From contig CANMVS010000004.1 of NCBI GenBank assembly GCA_947501445.1, positions 310,001-374,000 of the forward strand: a DNA stretch of 64,000 nucleotides, given 5' to 3'. The position numbers and the translations under genes were made by a program. Positions 54,030 through 63,041 of the stretch are shown here, piece after piece; the stretch's first letter is position 1, and every line of letters begins with the position of its first letter. This DNA comes from an uncultured Rhizobiaceae group bacterium (lineage in GTDB: Bacteria; Pseudomonadota; Alphaproteobacteria; Rhizobiales; Rhizobiaceae). Under the pieces are notes generated by a model, which did not search any database, was not told the DNA's origin, and was given only the letters and a program-made list of their open reading frames with translations.

Positions 54030-54077
54030 GAGCAATTCAGGTTTTGACGGAATCGGCAAAACCTGAATGCATCAACA
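54030..54077. repeat. 99-bp MITE-like repeat, half copy
   Basis: GAGCAATTCAGGTTTTGACG with the complete first hairpin (ATTCAGGTTTTG / CAAAACCTGAAT) and the start of the centre (GCATCAACA), then truncated at 54077 against the 3' end of the next gene. Confidence 0.85.
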
Positions 54078-54081
54078 GACC

Positions 54082-54300
54082 CTAATCGGCGGCAGGATTT
54101 TTCTTGTCTGCGACGGCTTCAAATTCGGCATCAAGGCGTTTTTCCAGCTCCACCAGATCGTCGGGCAAAGGCTGTCCTGTCGCCCGCAGCTGATTGAGTT
54201 CCATGTGAATTTGCTGGCGCAACTGATGGGCGTCCTCGGGCTGGTTCTCCATTTCGACAAAAAGCATATTGATCCGGGTTATCAAGTCATCAAAAACCAT
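54082..54300 (-). CDS. Short conserved acidic protein, unknown function
   Basis: 72-aa hydrophilic, helical protein (LITRINMLFVEMENQPEDAHQLR and LPDDLVELEKRLDAEF). I believe similar small proteins occur in other Rhizobiales, but no function or domain is known to me. The start at 54300 has AAGGA 7 nt upstream; the open frame reaches 54417 without support. The stop lies just past a truncated 99-bp repeat. The segment is likely a coiled-coil or dimer-forming adaptor. Confidence 0.7.
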   Translation of the reverse strand: MVFDDLITRINMLFVEMENQPEDAHQLRQQIHMELNQLRATGQPLPDDLVELEKRLDAEFEAVADKKNPAAD

Positions 54301-54584
54301 TTGCCAATCCTTCGTGTGTTTGTTCCGGCGGAACACTATACGATGACCTTCGACAAGATTGTGACCCATGTCAAATGCGAACGCTTTTAATGTCAAAACA
54401 GACCATGCGTCTATCATGGTCTCGCAAGGGAGAGTTTTCCGGGTGTCCGCAAGGCAAAGTCATCGATAAAACCGGCGGCATCCAAGGCTAGCCGTTAGCT
54501 TTAGTACAGCTAAACTTAAATTGCTAATTTCTGGTTTTTGACAGCACATGATCCGTGACAATGTCCGGGCATGGATAATTGTGC

Positions 54585-55814
54585 ATGAACATCAATAAAC
54601 CCCTGCAAACAGGACAAAGCTGGGCGGTTGTCACCTTTGGATTTCTGGCCCTGTCGCTGGCCTTTTCCGCCCGTGCGGCGCTTGGATTGGTGATGCCCGT
54701 ATGGCAGGCGGAATTTGGCTGGTCGAGCAGTTACATATCAAGTGTCGGCGCTGCAACCCTGGTCGTCATGGCTGTTGTTGCACCCATAGCCGGGCGGCTG
54801 GTCGACAGCCATGGGCCCAGGTTCGTTCTCAACTTCGGTCTTGGTCTGGTGGGCATTGGCTGCGGGCTGGTTGCCATTATGGATGGAAAAATCCTGTTTA
54901 CGGTCGGATTTGCCGGATTTGCGGCCATCGGTTTTGGTTTCGTTGCCAATCATGTCGTCGCCACGGCTGTGGCAAAATCTGTTGAGGCCCGGTCCGGACT
55001 TGCAACCGGTATCGCCACATCCGGTTCAACCGGTGGCCAGTTTCTGGTCGTGCCAATGATTGCTGCCCTTTTGGCAATCAACAGCTGGCGCTGGAGTTTT
55101 GCGGCTCTTTCCCTTGCCAGTTTTCTGCTTGTGCCCTGCATCATGGCATTGCTGCATAATTCCGCCCGCCGAACCCAACAGGCATCCCAAAACAGCACCG
55201 GGGTTTCCCGATTGGGTGCCGACTTGAAATGTGTCGTTGGACGCCCGGCCTTTCATGCATTGTTCTGGAGTTTCGCACTTTGTGGATTTACCACCACGGG
55301 GGTGATTGAAACCCATCTTCTGCCCTTTGCCTCATTCTGTGGATTTCCGCCGCTTCCAAGCGCAACCGCCTACGGTCTTTTGTCTGCGGTGAACCTGGTT
55401 GGTATGGTTGGTGCCGGCTGGTTAACCGATCGGATCAATCGTCCCGTTCTGCTGGCAATGATCTATCTTCTGCGCGGACTGTCGTTCTGGTATCTGGCAA
55501 GTCTGCCTGGCAGTTCCATAGAGACGCTTTTTCTTTTTGCGGTTTTTTTTGGCGCTGTTGATTATTCCACAGTGCCGGTTACAGCGAGCCTTGTTGCAAG
55601 CCACGTGGGGCTGCGCGTGATGGGGCTTGCCATGGGTCTGATCTCTGCGGGTCACGCCATTGGCGGTGCCGCCGGTGCCTTCCTGGGGGGCTATTTGTTC
55701 GACTATGCCGGCGATTATGATCTTTTGTGGCTGGGTTCCTTGTGGTTGGCGTTGGTGGCCGGATTGATCGTGCTTTTCCTGCGTGAAAATCCATCGCGCC
55801 TTGCGCCTGCATGA
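54585..55814 (+). CDS. MFS transporter
   Basis: Major facilitator superfamily permease, 409 aa with twelve membrane segments. The helix 2-3 loop is GRLVDSHGPRFVLNFG (the G-x-x-x-D-x-x-G-x-x pattern) and the equivalent in the second half GWLTDRINRPVLLAMIYLLRG. The layout resembles the oxalate/monocarboxylate (MCT-like) group, with FARAALGLVMPVWQAEFGWS near the start. ATG at 54585 is used; a TTG-led ORF start at 54579 is also open. Substrate unknown. It is not obviously in an operon; the prkA gene follows after 335 bp. Confidence 0.9.
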   Translation: MNINKPLQTGQSWAVVTFGFLALSLAFSARAALGLVMPVWQAEFGWSSSYISSVGAATLVVMAVVAPIAGRLVDSHGPRFVLNFGLGLVGIGCGLVAIMDGKILFTVGFAGFAAIGFGFVANHVVATAVAKSVEARSGLATGIATSGSTGGQFLVVPMIAALLAINSWRWSFAALSLASFLLVPCIMALLHNSARRTQQASQNSTGVSRLGADLKCVVGRPAFHALFWSFALCGFTTTGVIETHLLPFASFCGFPPLPSATAYGLLSAVNLVGMVGAGWLTDRINRPVLLAMIYLLRGLSFWYLASLPGSSIETLFLFAVFFGAVDYSTVPVTASLVASHVGLRVMGLAMGLISAGHAIGGAAGAFLGGYLFDYAGDYDLLWLGSLWLALVAGLIVLFLRENPSRLAPA

Positions 55815-56149
55815 ACCTGATGTGATCAGGAAGAACGAAGAAATCATTTTCATTTTTCCCAAATCCCGCCATCATTTAAGGGTAAAATCTTCGTGCGGCA
55901 GGTTGACTTTGCCAAGGTCTGCGAGCACCCTTGAACAACGGGGCCACACAATTCATCAAGATGAATTGATTCGCAAAGCGACGGTGAAGCGCCATTTAAA
56001 TTTAAGACAAGAAAACAAGTGGGTGGGAGAAATCTGGACCGCTGCATCAAGCGCCGATGAGGGCGTTTGGGAGGCGTTACGTAATCGTGAGTCGGCACAT
56101 CATTGCGATGCTGGTTTAGGCGATCATGTGCCGGGAAAGGACCATTGAA
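55815..56149. promoter_or_regulatory. Leader of the prkA operon with a 20-bp palindrome
   Basis: No gene seen. CAATTCATC-AA-GATGAATTG at 55949-55968 has perfect 9-bp arms and is a candidate operator for the prkA-yeaH-spoVR operon. No clear ECF-sigma (GGAAC/CGTT) pair was found. Confidence 0.45.
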
Positions 56150-58084
56150 ATGGACGTGTTTTCTCTGCAATCTGAGGTTTATGACCGAACCAAGGTAGAA
56201 GAGATTACCTTACAGGACTACCTGCTCGCCTGCCGTGATGATTCCGGCATGAGAGCCACCGCAGCCGAGCGTATGATCACGGCAATCGGTGAGCCGGAAC
56301 TGGTTGATACCAGTCAGGATCAGCGGTTGAGCCGGATGTTCCTGAACCGGACCATCAAACGCTATCCGGCCTTCTCCAAACTATACGGAATGGAGGAAAC
56401 AATTGAACGCATTGTCGGGTTTTTCCGCCATGCCTCGCAGGGTCTGGAAGAGCGCAAGCAGATCCTCTATCTGCTGGGACCCGTCGGTGGCGGGAAGTCA
56501 TCGGTTGCAGAAATTCTCAAACGTCTCGTCGAGCATGAGCCAATCTATGTGCTGAAAGCCGGAGAACAGATCAGTCCGGTATTTGAATCACCCATCGGTC
56601 TCTTCAACCCGGAACGGATGGGAGACCTGCTGGAAGACAAATATAATATTCCCCGTCGTCTGCTGACCGGATTGGTATCACCATGGGCGGTAAAACGGCT
56701 GGACGAATTTGACGGTGACATTTCCAAATTTTCAATCGTTAAACTCTACCCATCCAGACTGCGCCAGATAGGTGTAGCCAAGACAGAGCCCGGTGATGAA
56801 AATAATCAGGATGTTTCGGCTCTTGTCGGCAAGCTCGATATTCGCAAGCTTGAACATTTGAGCCAGAATGACCCGGATGCCTATAGTTATTCAGGTGGTC
56901 TCAACCGCACGACCCAGGGCATGTTGGAATTCGTGGAAATGTTCAAGGCTCCGATCAAGGTGCTGCACCCCCTGTTGACGGCCACACAGGAAGGTTCCTA
57001 CGTCGGTACGGAAAATATCGGCGCCTTTCCCTATCAGGGTACCATTGTTGCCCACTCCAATGAGGCCGAATGGCTTCAATTCAAGAACAACAAGAATAAT
57101 GAGGCATTTCTGGACCGCATCAGCGTGGTCAAGGTGCCCTATTGTCTGAGTGCCACCGAGGAAGGGCAGATATATGCCAAATTGCTCAGTGACAGTGCAT
57201 TGGGTGATGCCAAATGTGCGCCCCAGACACTGGACATGATGGCCAGGTTCAGCGTCCTGACACGGTTGCATGAGCACGAAAACTCCACGCTTCATTCCAA
57301 GTTGCGTGTCTATGATGGCGAAACGCTCAAGGATACGGACCCAAAGGCCAAGTCACTGCAGGAATACCGTGATGTTGCCGGTGTTGACGAAGGAATGAAT
57401 GGCACATCCACCAGGTTTGCCTTCAAGGTGCTTTCGGAAACCTTCAACCATGACACCGAGGAGATTGCTGCTGACCCTGTGCATCTCATGTATGTGCTGG
57501 AACAGGCCATCAAGCGCGAACAGTTCAGTGATGATGTTGAAGGCCGCTATCTTGAATTTCTCAAAGCCGAACTGACACCACGCTACGCGGAGTTCATCGG
57601 TCATGAAATTCAAAAGGCCTATCTGGAGTCCTATTCGGACTACGGACAAAACCTGTTCGACCGTTATATTGCCTATGCGGATGCATGGATCGAAGAGCAT
57701 GATTACAAGGACCCCGACACCGGGCAGATGTTCGACAGGGACGTTCTTGATCAGGAGCTTGAGAAAATTGAAAAGCCTGCGGGCATCGCCAATGCCAAGG
57801 ACTTTCGTAATGAAGTGGTCAAATTCGTGCTGCGTGCCCGCGCCGAAAATAACGGAAAAAACCCCGATTGGCGCAAATACAAGAAACTGCGCCGGGTCAT
57901 AGAAAAGCGCATGTTCGGGCAGGTGGAAGACCTGCTGCCGGTGATCAGTTTTGGCGCCAAGCGAGACAAGGATGCTGATGCGAAGCATCACGAATTTGTC
58001 GAGCGCATGATTGAGCGTGGTTACACCAAACGACAGGTTCGCCGGCTGGTTGAATGGTACATGCGCGTCAACAAGGCCGGGTAG
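56150..58084 (+). CDS. prkA: PrkA-type serine protein kinase (YeaG)
   Basis: 644-aa AAA+-like protein kinase of the PrkA/YeaG family, linked to stationary-phase and nitrogen/stress adaptation. Walker A is GPVGGGKSSVAEIL (about residue 110) and the PrkA N-terminal AAA domain spans about 60-440; the C-terminal kinase-like part ends RRLVEWYMRVNKAG. AAAGGA is 8 nt before the ATG; the frame opens at 56126. It forms an operon with the YeaH-like VWA gene (15 bp downstream) and SpoVR. These three gene products are known to act together in many proteobacteria, mechanism not settled. Confidence 0.96.
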   Translation: MDVFSLQSEVYDRTKVEEITLQDYLLACRDDSGMRATAAERMITAIGEPELVDTSQDQRLSRMFLNRTIKRYPAFSKLYGMEETIERIVGFFRHASQGLEERKQILYLLGPVGGGKSSVAEILKRLVEHEPIYVLKAGEQISPVFESPIGLFNPERMGDLLEDKYNIPRRLLTGLVSPWAVKRLDEFDGDISKFSIVKLYPSRLRQIGVAKTEPGDENNQDVSALVGKLDIRKLEHLSQNDPDAYSYSGGLNRTTQGMLEFVEMFKAPIKVLHPLLTATQEGSYVGTENIGAFPYQGTIVAHSNEAEWLQFKNNKNNEAFLDRISVVKVPYCLSATEEGQIYAKLLSDSALGDAKCAPQTLDMMARFSVLTRLHEHENSTLHSKLRVYDGETLKDTDPKAKSLQEYRDVAGVDEGMNGTSTRFAFKVLSETFNHDTEEIAADPVHLMYVLEQAIKREQFSDDVEGRYLEFLKAELTPRYAEFIGHEIQKAYLESYSDYGQNLFDRYIAYADAWIEEHDYKDPDTGQMFDRDVLDQELEKIEKPAGIANAKDFRNEVVKFVLRARAENNGKNPDWRKYKKLRRVIEKRMFGQVEDLLPVISFGAKRDKDADAKHHEFVERMIERGYTKRQVRRLVEWYMRVNKAG

Positions 58085-58099
58085 AGGGGTCCAGCTCCA

Positions 58100-59419
58100 A
58101 TGGGTCATTTTGTCGACAGGCGCCTGAACCCGAAGGACAAGAGCCTTGGGAACAGGCGCCGATTCATCAAGCGCGTGCGCCATCACGTTAAAAAGGCGGT
58201 TGATGAGGCCGTGCGTGGGCGTGGTATTGCCGATGCGGACCGCGGTGAAAAAATCATTGTACCCTCAGGCAGTATCAATGAGCCGACCTTCAGGCATGCG
58301 CGCGATGCCGGCCAGCGGGAATATGTCTCCAGTGGCAACAAATCATTTCGCACCGGAGATCGTATCAAGCGGCAACCCAAAGGGTCTGGCGGCGGCGGCA
58401 AGGCCGGTGCAGATCAGGGTGAAGGTGAGGATGATTTCAGATTTGTGCTGTCGCGCGACGAGTTTCTCGATCTGTTTTTCGAGGACATGGAGTTACCCAA
58501 TCTGGTCAAGCGGGATCTGAAACAGATTGAAATGGATCGGCCGCACAGGGCCGGTTATTCAATCACCGGATCACCAGCAAACATCAATGTTGCACGCACC
58601 ATGCGCAACGCGCTCGGCAGGCGCCTGGCGCTCAAACGCCCCAAGGATCTGGCGGTTCGAGCCTTGCGCGAAGAGATATTTGCGCTGGAGGCCAATTCGA
58701 CACCAACGCAAAAACAGCGGACGCAACTGTCAAAGCTGCATGAGCAACTTGCCGACCTGCTGCGCAGGCAGCGTGTCATTGCCTATATCGACCCGCTGGA
58801 TGTGCGTTACAATTATTTTGTTCAGCAGCCGGAACCACGTGAACGCGCCGTGATGTTCTGTCTCATGGATGTTTCTGCTTCGATGGGCGAGCGGGAGAAG
58901 GATTTGGCAAAGCGCTTTTTCATTCTGCTGCATCTGTTTTTGAGCCGTCGCTACGATGCTGTCGATCTCGTATTTATCCGCCATACCCATCATGCGGAGG
59001 AAGTGGATGAGGACACCTTTTTCAATGCAAGGGAGACCGGTGGTACCGTTGTCAGTACAGCTCTGAACGAAGCAATTCGACTGATTGAGGAACGCTATTC
59101 ACCCGCCCAGTGGAATATTTATATGGCGCAGGCCTCCGATGGTGAAAACTTTTCCGGCGACTCGGCAAGATGTGTCACGCTTTTGAACCAGGAACTAATG
59201 AAACACTGCCAGTATTTTGCCTACGTCGAGATTGTCGATGAAGCGGAATCCGATTTTCTGAACAGCGAAGACAATGGTGTCGAATTGTGGCGTGCCTATC
59301 GCGCGGTCGCACAGATATGGGAAAACTTTGCGATGAAGCGCATTTCACAGCCCGCCGATATCTATCCGGTTTTTCGCGAGTTGTTTGCAAAAAAAACATC
59401 GGAGCGCAGCAATGGTTAA
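58100..59419 (+). CDS. yeaH: YeaH/YhbH-family (DUF444) VWA protein
   Basis: 439-aa protein of the DUF444 family. N-terminal basic region (RRLNPKDKSLGNRRRFIKRVR), a glycine-rich linker near residue 93-107, then a von Willebrand factor A-like domain with MIDAS CLMDVSASMGEREKDLAKRF (Asp-x-Ser-x-Ser near residue 256) and the later TGGTVVSTAL (metal-coordinating Thr). Length and order match E. coli YeaH. It sits between prkA and spoVR; its 3' end overlaps the SpoVR start by 8 bp. Probably an adaptor for PrkA. Confidence 0.96.
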   Translation: MGHFVDRRLNPKDKSLGNRRRFIKRVRHHVKKAVDEAVRGRGIADADRGEKIIVPSGSINEPTFRHARDAGQREYVSSGNKSFRTGDRIKRQPKGSGGGGKAGADQGEGEDDFRFVLSRDEFLDLFFEDMELPNLVKRDLKQIEMDRPHRAGYSITGSPANINVARTMRNALGRRLALKRPKDLAVRALREEIFALEANSTPTQKQRTQLSKLHEQLADLLRRQRVIAYIDPLDVRYNYFVQQPEPRERAVMFCLMDVSASMGEREKDLAKRFFILLHLFLSRRYDAVDLVFIRHTHHAEEVDEDTFFNARETGGTVVSTALNEAIRLIEERYSPAQWNIYMAQASDGENFSGDSARCVTLLNQELMKHCQYFAYVEIVDEAESDFLNSEDNGVELWRAYRAVAQIWENFAMKRISQPADIYPVFRELFAKKTSERSNG

Positions 59420-60905
59420 GGCCAAAAGTCGCGGTAAGCCACTGTTTGAAGGTGCGGAATGGACCTTTGACACGTTGCGCGCGGTTCATGATGCCATAGA
59501 GATTATCGCCAGGGACGATCTGGGTTTGAACCTTTACCCAAACCAGATTGAGATCATCTCATCGGAACAGATGCTGGATGCCTATTCATCTATTGGAATG
59601 CCACTGATGTACCGGCATTGGTCATTCGGCAAACATTTTGTGCGTGACGAGCTGCATTACCGCAAGGGTGCGATGGGGCTCGCCTATGAAATTGTTATCA
59701 ATTCCGACCCCTGTATCAGCTATTGCATGGAAGAAAACACCATGGCAATGCAGACGCTGGTGATGGCGCATGCGGGCTTTGGTCACAATCATTTTTTCAA
59801 GAATAACCACCTGTTCCGTCAGTGGACAGATGCTGAAGGTATTCTTGATTATCTGGAATATGCCCGCGGCTTCATTGCAACGTGCGAGGAACGCCACGGC
59901 GTTGATACGGTGGAACAATTGCTTGATGCAGGCCATGCGCTCATGCCCAATGGCGTCTTTCGCTATCGGCGCCAGCGTCAGCCATCATTTCGCCGCGAAC
60001 AGGAGCGTCGGGAAGAACAGCGGGCGGAGGAAGAGCGCAGCGTCAATTACCTGTGGCGTACATTGCCCGGTGCCAATGTCTCCGCCAATAGTGACAGCGA
60101 AGCTCTGGAGCGCAAAAAAACACTGCATCTGCCGGAGGAAAATCTGCTGTTTTTTCTGGAACGTTACAGTCCGGTTCTGGCCTCATGGCAACGCGAGATC
60201 CTGCGTATCATTCGCAATATTGCCCAATATTTCTACCCGCAAAAACAAACACAACTGATGAATGAGGGGTGTGCCTGTTTCGTCCATTTTCACATCGTCA
60301 ATGCGTTGTACGCCAAGAACCTGATTGATGATGGTGCAATGTTCGAAATCCTTCACAGCCACACAAATGTGCTGTTCCAGCCGGATTTTGATGATCCGCG
60401 TTTCAACGGTATCAACCCTTATGCGCTGGGGTTTGCCATGATGCAGGATATCAAGCGTATCTGCGTCGCACCCAGCGACGAAGACAGGGAGTGGTTTCCC
60501 GATTTTGCCGGTAGCGGGGATTGGAAATCAGTTTTGAAGGAAGCCTGGGCCAACTACCGCGATGAATCCTTCATCCAGCAATTCCTAAGCCCAACGGTTA
60601 TCCGACAGTTTCGCCTGTTTTCATTGTCAGACGATACGGACAAACCGCATTATCTGGTTTCCGGCATTCATGATGAGCGCGGTTTTCACCATATCCGCGA
60701 TGTACTGGCGCAAAACCACGATGTGGCAACGCGTGAACCCCATATCCAGGTGGTGGATGTTGATCTGCTCGGAGACCGGCAACTGAAACTGCAATATACC
60801 AAACACAAGGGCGTGCCGCTGGACGCAGGGCAGCGCGATGCAACACTTGCCCACCTCGAACACCTTTGGGGGTATGACGTTCGCCTGGAAGAGACAGCGA
60901 ATTAG
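59412..60905 (+). CDS. SpoVR-family protein
   Basis: 497-aa SpoVR (YcgB-like) protein of unknown biochemistry. Typical wording includes MPLMYRHWSFGKHF, GLAYEIVINSDPCISYCMEENTM, HAGFGHNHFFKNN and INPYALGFAMMQDIKRI. The start at 59412 (MVKAKSRG) has GGAG 7 nt upstream and overlaps the yeaH stop, so it is translationally coupled. Third member of the prkA-yeaH-spoVR operon. Its stop codon TAG (60903-60905) is formed by the edge of a half copy of the 99-bp repeat. Confidence 0.96.
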   Translation: MVKAKSRGKPLFEGAEWTFDTLRAVHDAIEIIARDDLGLNLYPNQIEIISSEQMLDAYSSIGMPLMYRHWSFGKHFVRDELHYRKGAMGLAYEIVINSDPCISYCMEENTMAMQTLVMAHAGFGHNHFFKNNHLFRQWTDAEGILDYLEYARGFIATCEERHGVDTVEQLLDAGHALMPNGVFRYRRQRQPSFRREQERREEQRAEEERSVNYLWRTLPGANVSANSDSEALERKKTLHLPEENLLFFLERYSPVLASWQREILRIIRNIAQYFYPQKQTQLMNEGCACFVHFHIVNALYAKNLIDDGAMFEILHSHTNVLFQPDFDDPRFNGINPYALGFAMMQDIKRICVAPSDEDREWFPDFAGSGDWKSVLKEAWANYRDESFIQQFLSPTVIRQFRLFSLSDDTDKPHYLVSGIHDERGFHHIRDVLAQNHDVATREPHIQVVDVDLLGDRQLKLQYTKHKGVPLDAGQRDATLAHLEHLWGYDVRLEETAN

Positions 60906-60932
60906 ACTGTTTCACGTTTTGTCAGAATCGGG
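60905..60932. repeat. 99-bp MITE-like repeat, terminal fragment
   Basis: GACTGTTTCACGTTTTGTCAGAATCGGGA; TA at 60903-60904. Only one terminal repeat survives, downstream of spoVR. Confidence 0.75.
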
Positions 60933-61032
60933 AATGCTCTGGGACGGTTGATCAGCCCGCTCTTCCAAATAACCAGTTGAACGTTGTTTCGAGATCGGTC
61001 GCTGGCACCTTTGCCCAACAGCCCTCAAATCG

Positions 61033-61737
61033 CTATGAAAATGACCGAAGCAGGTCAGCAAGCCAGGCTGGCTCGGTCAACATGGGACAATGTTCGCAAT
61101 CGTATATCGAGGCATGCCAATCGGTGGCATCGACCAGCTCATTATACGTCTGATCATAATAGGGTGCAGCGAACCGGCTCGTCCGCATGTAGTGTTTTGC
61201 GGGAATATTCTGCCATTTGCCGGTCAGACGAATGGGTTGGGTAATTGTAGCGTAGGGATGCGGCGTCAATCGCCTGTCCACACTTTCTGCAAGCTTTCCG
61301 GTCAGCCCGAATACCTGTGCTGACAAAGGTGCAACCGCGCCATTGAGTGGCTCAGGCAAGGGGTGAAGATCTTGTGCACCGGTATAGGAGCTGCGGATAG
61401 AATGAGCGGATTGCCCGTTGCCGGGAACATAGGCATCCAGAAAAACAATAGTTTGGATGCACTTGGCGCGCCGGTCAGCTGCTGCCATTGCTGGCATGCC
61501 ACCATAGGAATGCCCGACAAGAATAATGTTGTTGTCCTTTGCATCGTCAATTGCAGCTACGACATCGTTTGTGTGGCAATCGAGGTCAACGTCCTGCGAC
61601 AATAGATGTGCTCGCTCAGCCAATCCGGTTAAAGTCGGGGCGATCGCAGTGTTTTTGTCATCGCGCAGTAAATCTGCGACGCCATCCCAGCACCAACTTC
61701 CAAAAAAAGCGCCGTGAACGAGAACAAATGTTGGCAT
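61033..61737 (-). CDS. Alpha/beta hydrolase
   Basis: 234-aa serine hydrolase of the alpha/beta fold. The oxyanion segment FVLVHGAFFGSWCW, the nucleophile elbow VGHSYGGM (Ser near residue 97) and a C-terminal His in DCEHCPML are present. Wording resembles esterases of the salicylate-methyl-esterase/EstC type. Start ATG is preceded by GAGAG at 8 nt. Not in an obvious operon. Substrate unknown. Confidence 0.88.
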   Translation of the reverse strand: MPTFVLVHGAFFGSWCWDGVADLLRDDKNTAIAPTLTGLAERAHLLSQDVDLDCHTNDVVAAIDDAKDNNIILVGHSYGGMPAMAAADRRAKCIQTIVFLDAYVPGNGQSAHSIRSSYTGAQDLHPLPEPLNGAVAPLSAQVFGLTGKLAESVDRRLTPHPYATITQPIRLTGKWQNIPAKHYMRTSRFAAPYYDQTYNELVDATDWHASIYDCEHCPMLTEPAWLADLLRSFS

Positions 61738-61890
61738 TTACTCGACTCTCAGATGTTATTTGCTTTGCACAGCGCAGACGCGTCAATGCAATCCGAACTG
61801 TATGCAGCGGCTTCGCAACGGTGGATGTTGTATTCAGCGGATCAAACCTGCCTGCGCTTCGACTGAAGGCAGGCAGGGCTTGGGAGGTCG

Positions 61891-62916
61891 TTAATTCAGG
61901 CTGTTTCGGTCCTGATAGTAATCGTAATCTTCAGAAAACGCCCGGTAGCTTTCCATAACTTTTTTGAACAATGGATCTTTGGCTGATTCCTCCGCATAGA
62001 CCTCATGGGCTGCGGTTTCGATTGCGGCGAGCGTTTCCGGAGAAAATTGCCTGATTTCCACACCTGCGGCCTCAAATTTCTTCATGGCGGCGGCCTGCCT
62101 TGTGGAGTGTCGGCTGTAAAACTCCAAAATGGTCGCCTTACACGCCATGTCGATTACATTGCGTTGATCGTCAGTCCAGCCATCCCAGACATCCTTGTTG
62201 ATTGTCAATTCAACAAACCCGGCCCTTTGGTGCCATCCGGGGAAGTAATAATATTTCGCAATTTTCTCAAATCCCAGCAGTGCGTCGATTTCCGGAAAGG
62301 AGTATTCTGACGCATCGAGGCGGCCGGTTTCCATTGAAGTATAAATTTCTGATCCCGGTATTGCCTGTGAGCTGACGCCCAGTTTTGCGAGGATTTTGCC
62401 ACCAATACCGGAAAACCGCATTTTCAGACCCTTGAAATCCTCAGGCGAATCTATCGGCTTGTTATACCAGCCACCCGATTCTGCGAGCGTAACGGTGCAG
62501 GGCATTGGTACGACGTTGAGCGGCGCATAAGCCTCTCGCCAGAGTTCCAGTCCGCCACCTCCATAAATCCAGGCCAGATATTTTGGCGCATCCGGCCCAT
62601 AGGGGATGGAGGCAAACAGGTTGGCAACCGGCACCTTGGCTGCTGAAAAAGCCCCGTATGACCAGCCGGCATCAATAGCGCCGCTTCCCACATTGTCCAC
62701 TATTTCGGTTGGCGGAGACAATTCGCCCTGACCATAGTGGCGAAATTCGATTTCACCATTGGTGCCCGATTTTACCAGATCAGAAAAATAGTCGGCTGAT
62801 GGCCCAACCAGCAGCAAGGTCTTTGGAAACGCATTTTGCAGTGACAGTTCCTTGGCATGGACGGCCCCGCCCAATGCTATCGCCATCGTGGCTGTCAATA
62901 AAATTGACCTGTTCAT
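61891..62916 (-). CDS. TRAP transporter solute-binding protein (DctP family)
   Basis: 341-aa periplasmic protein with a Sec signal (NRSILLTATMAIALGGAVHA). The DctP domain covers about 25-320; typical pieces are WSYGAFSAAKVPVANLFASIPYG, GLKMRFSGIGGKILAKLGV (with the Arg that binds the solute carboxylate) and YFPGWHQRAGFVELTINKDVW. AAGGGAG lies 7 nt before the ATG. The large permease gene lies upstream in transcription, with a 99-bp repeat between. Carries a carboxylate or related organic acid. Confidence 0.93.
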   Translation of the reverse strand: MNRSILLTATMAIALGGAVHAKELSLQNAFPKTLLLVGPSADYFSDLVKSGTNGEIEFRHYGQGELSPPTEIVDNVGSGAIDAGWSYGAFSAAKVPVANLFASIPYGPDAPKYLAWIYGGGGLELWREAYAPLNVVPMPCTVTLAESGGWYNKPIDSPEDFKGLKMRFSGIGGKILAKLGVSSQAIPGSEIYTSMETGRLDASEYSFPEIDALLGFEKIAKYYYFPGWHQRAGFVELTINKDVWDGWTDDQRNVIDMACKATILEFYSRHSTRQAAAMKKFEAAGVEIRQFSPETLAAIETAAHEVYAEESAKDPLFKKVMESYRAFSEDYDYYQDRNSLN

Positions 62917-62942
62917 CGGATTTCTCCCTTTGGTTGTTTCTG

Positions 62943-63041
62943 GGCCGTTTCACGTTTTGTCAGAAACGGGATAACGGTGTCGGCGTTAGATTTTGTTGAT
63001 GCATTCAGGTTTTGCCGAATCCGCCAAAACCCGAATTGCTT
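62943..63041. repeat. 99-bp MITE-like repeat, full length
   Basis: Body GGCCGTTTCACG to GAATTGCTT with TA at 63042-63043. It lies between dctM and dctP of the same transport operon and supplies the dctM stop TAA (63043-63041 complement). Confidence 0.9.

Noticed and set aside
55783-56148. 121-codon plus-strand frame before prkA
   Set aside because: No family similarity, overlaps the MFS 3' end and a palindrome; treated as leader DNA.
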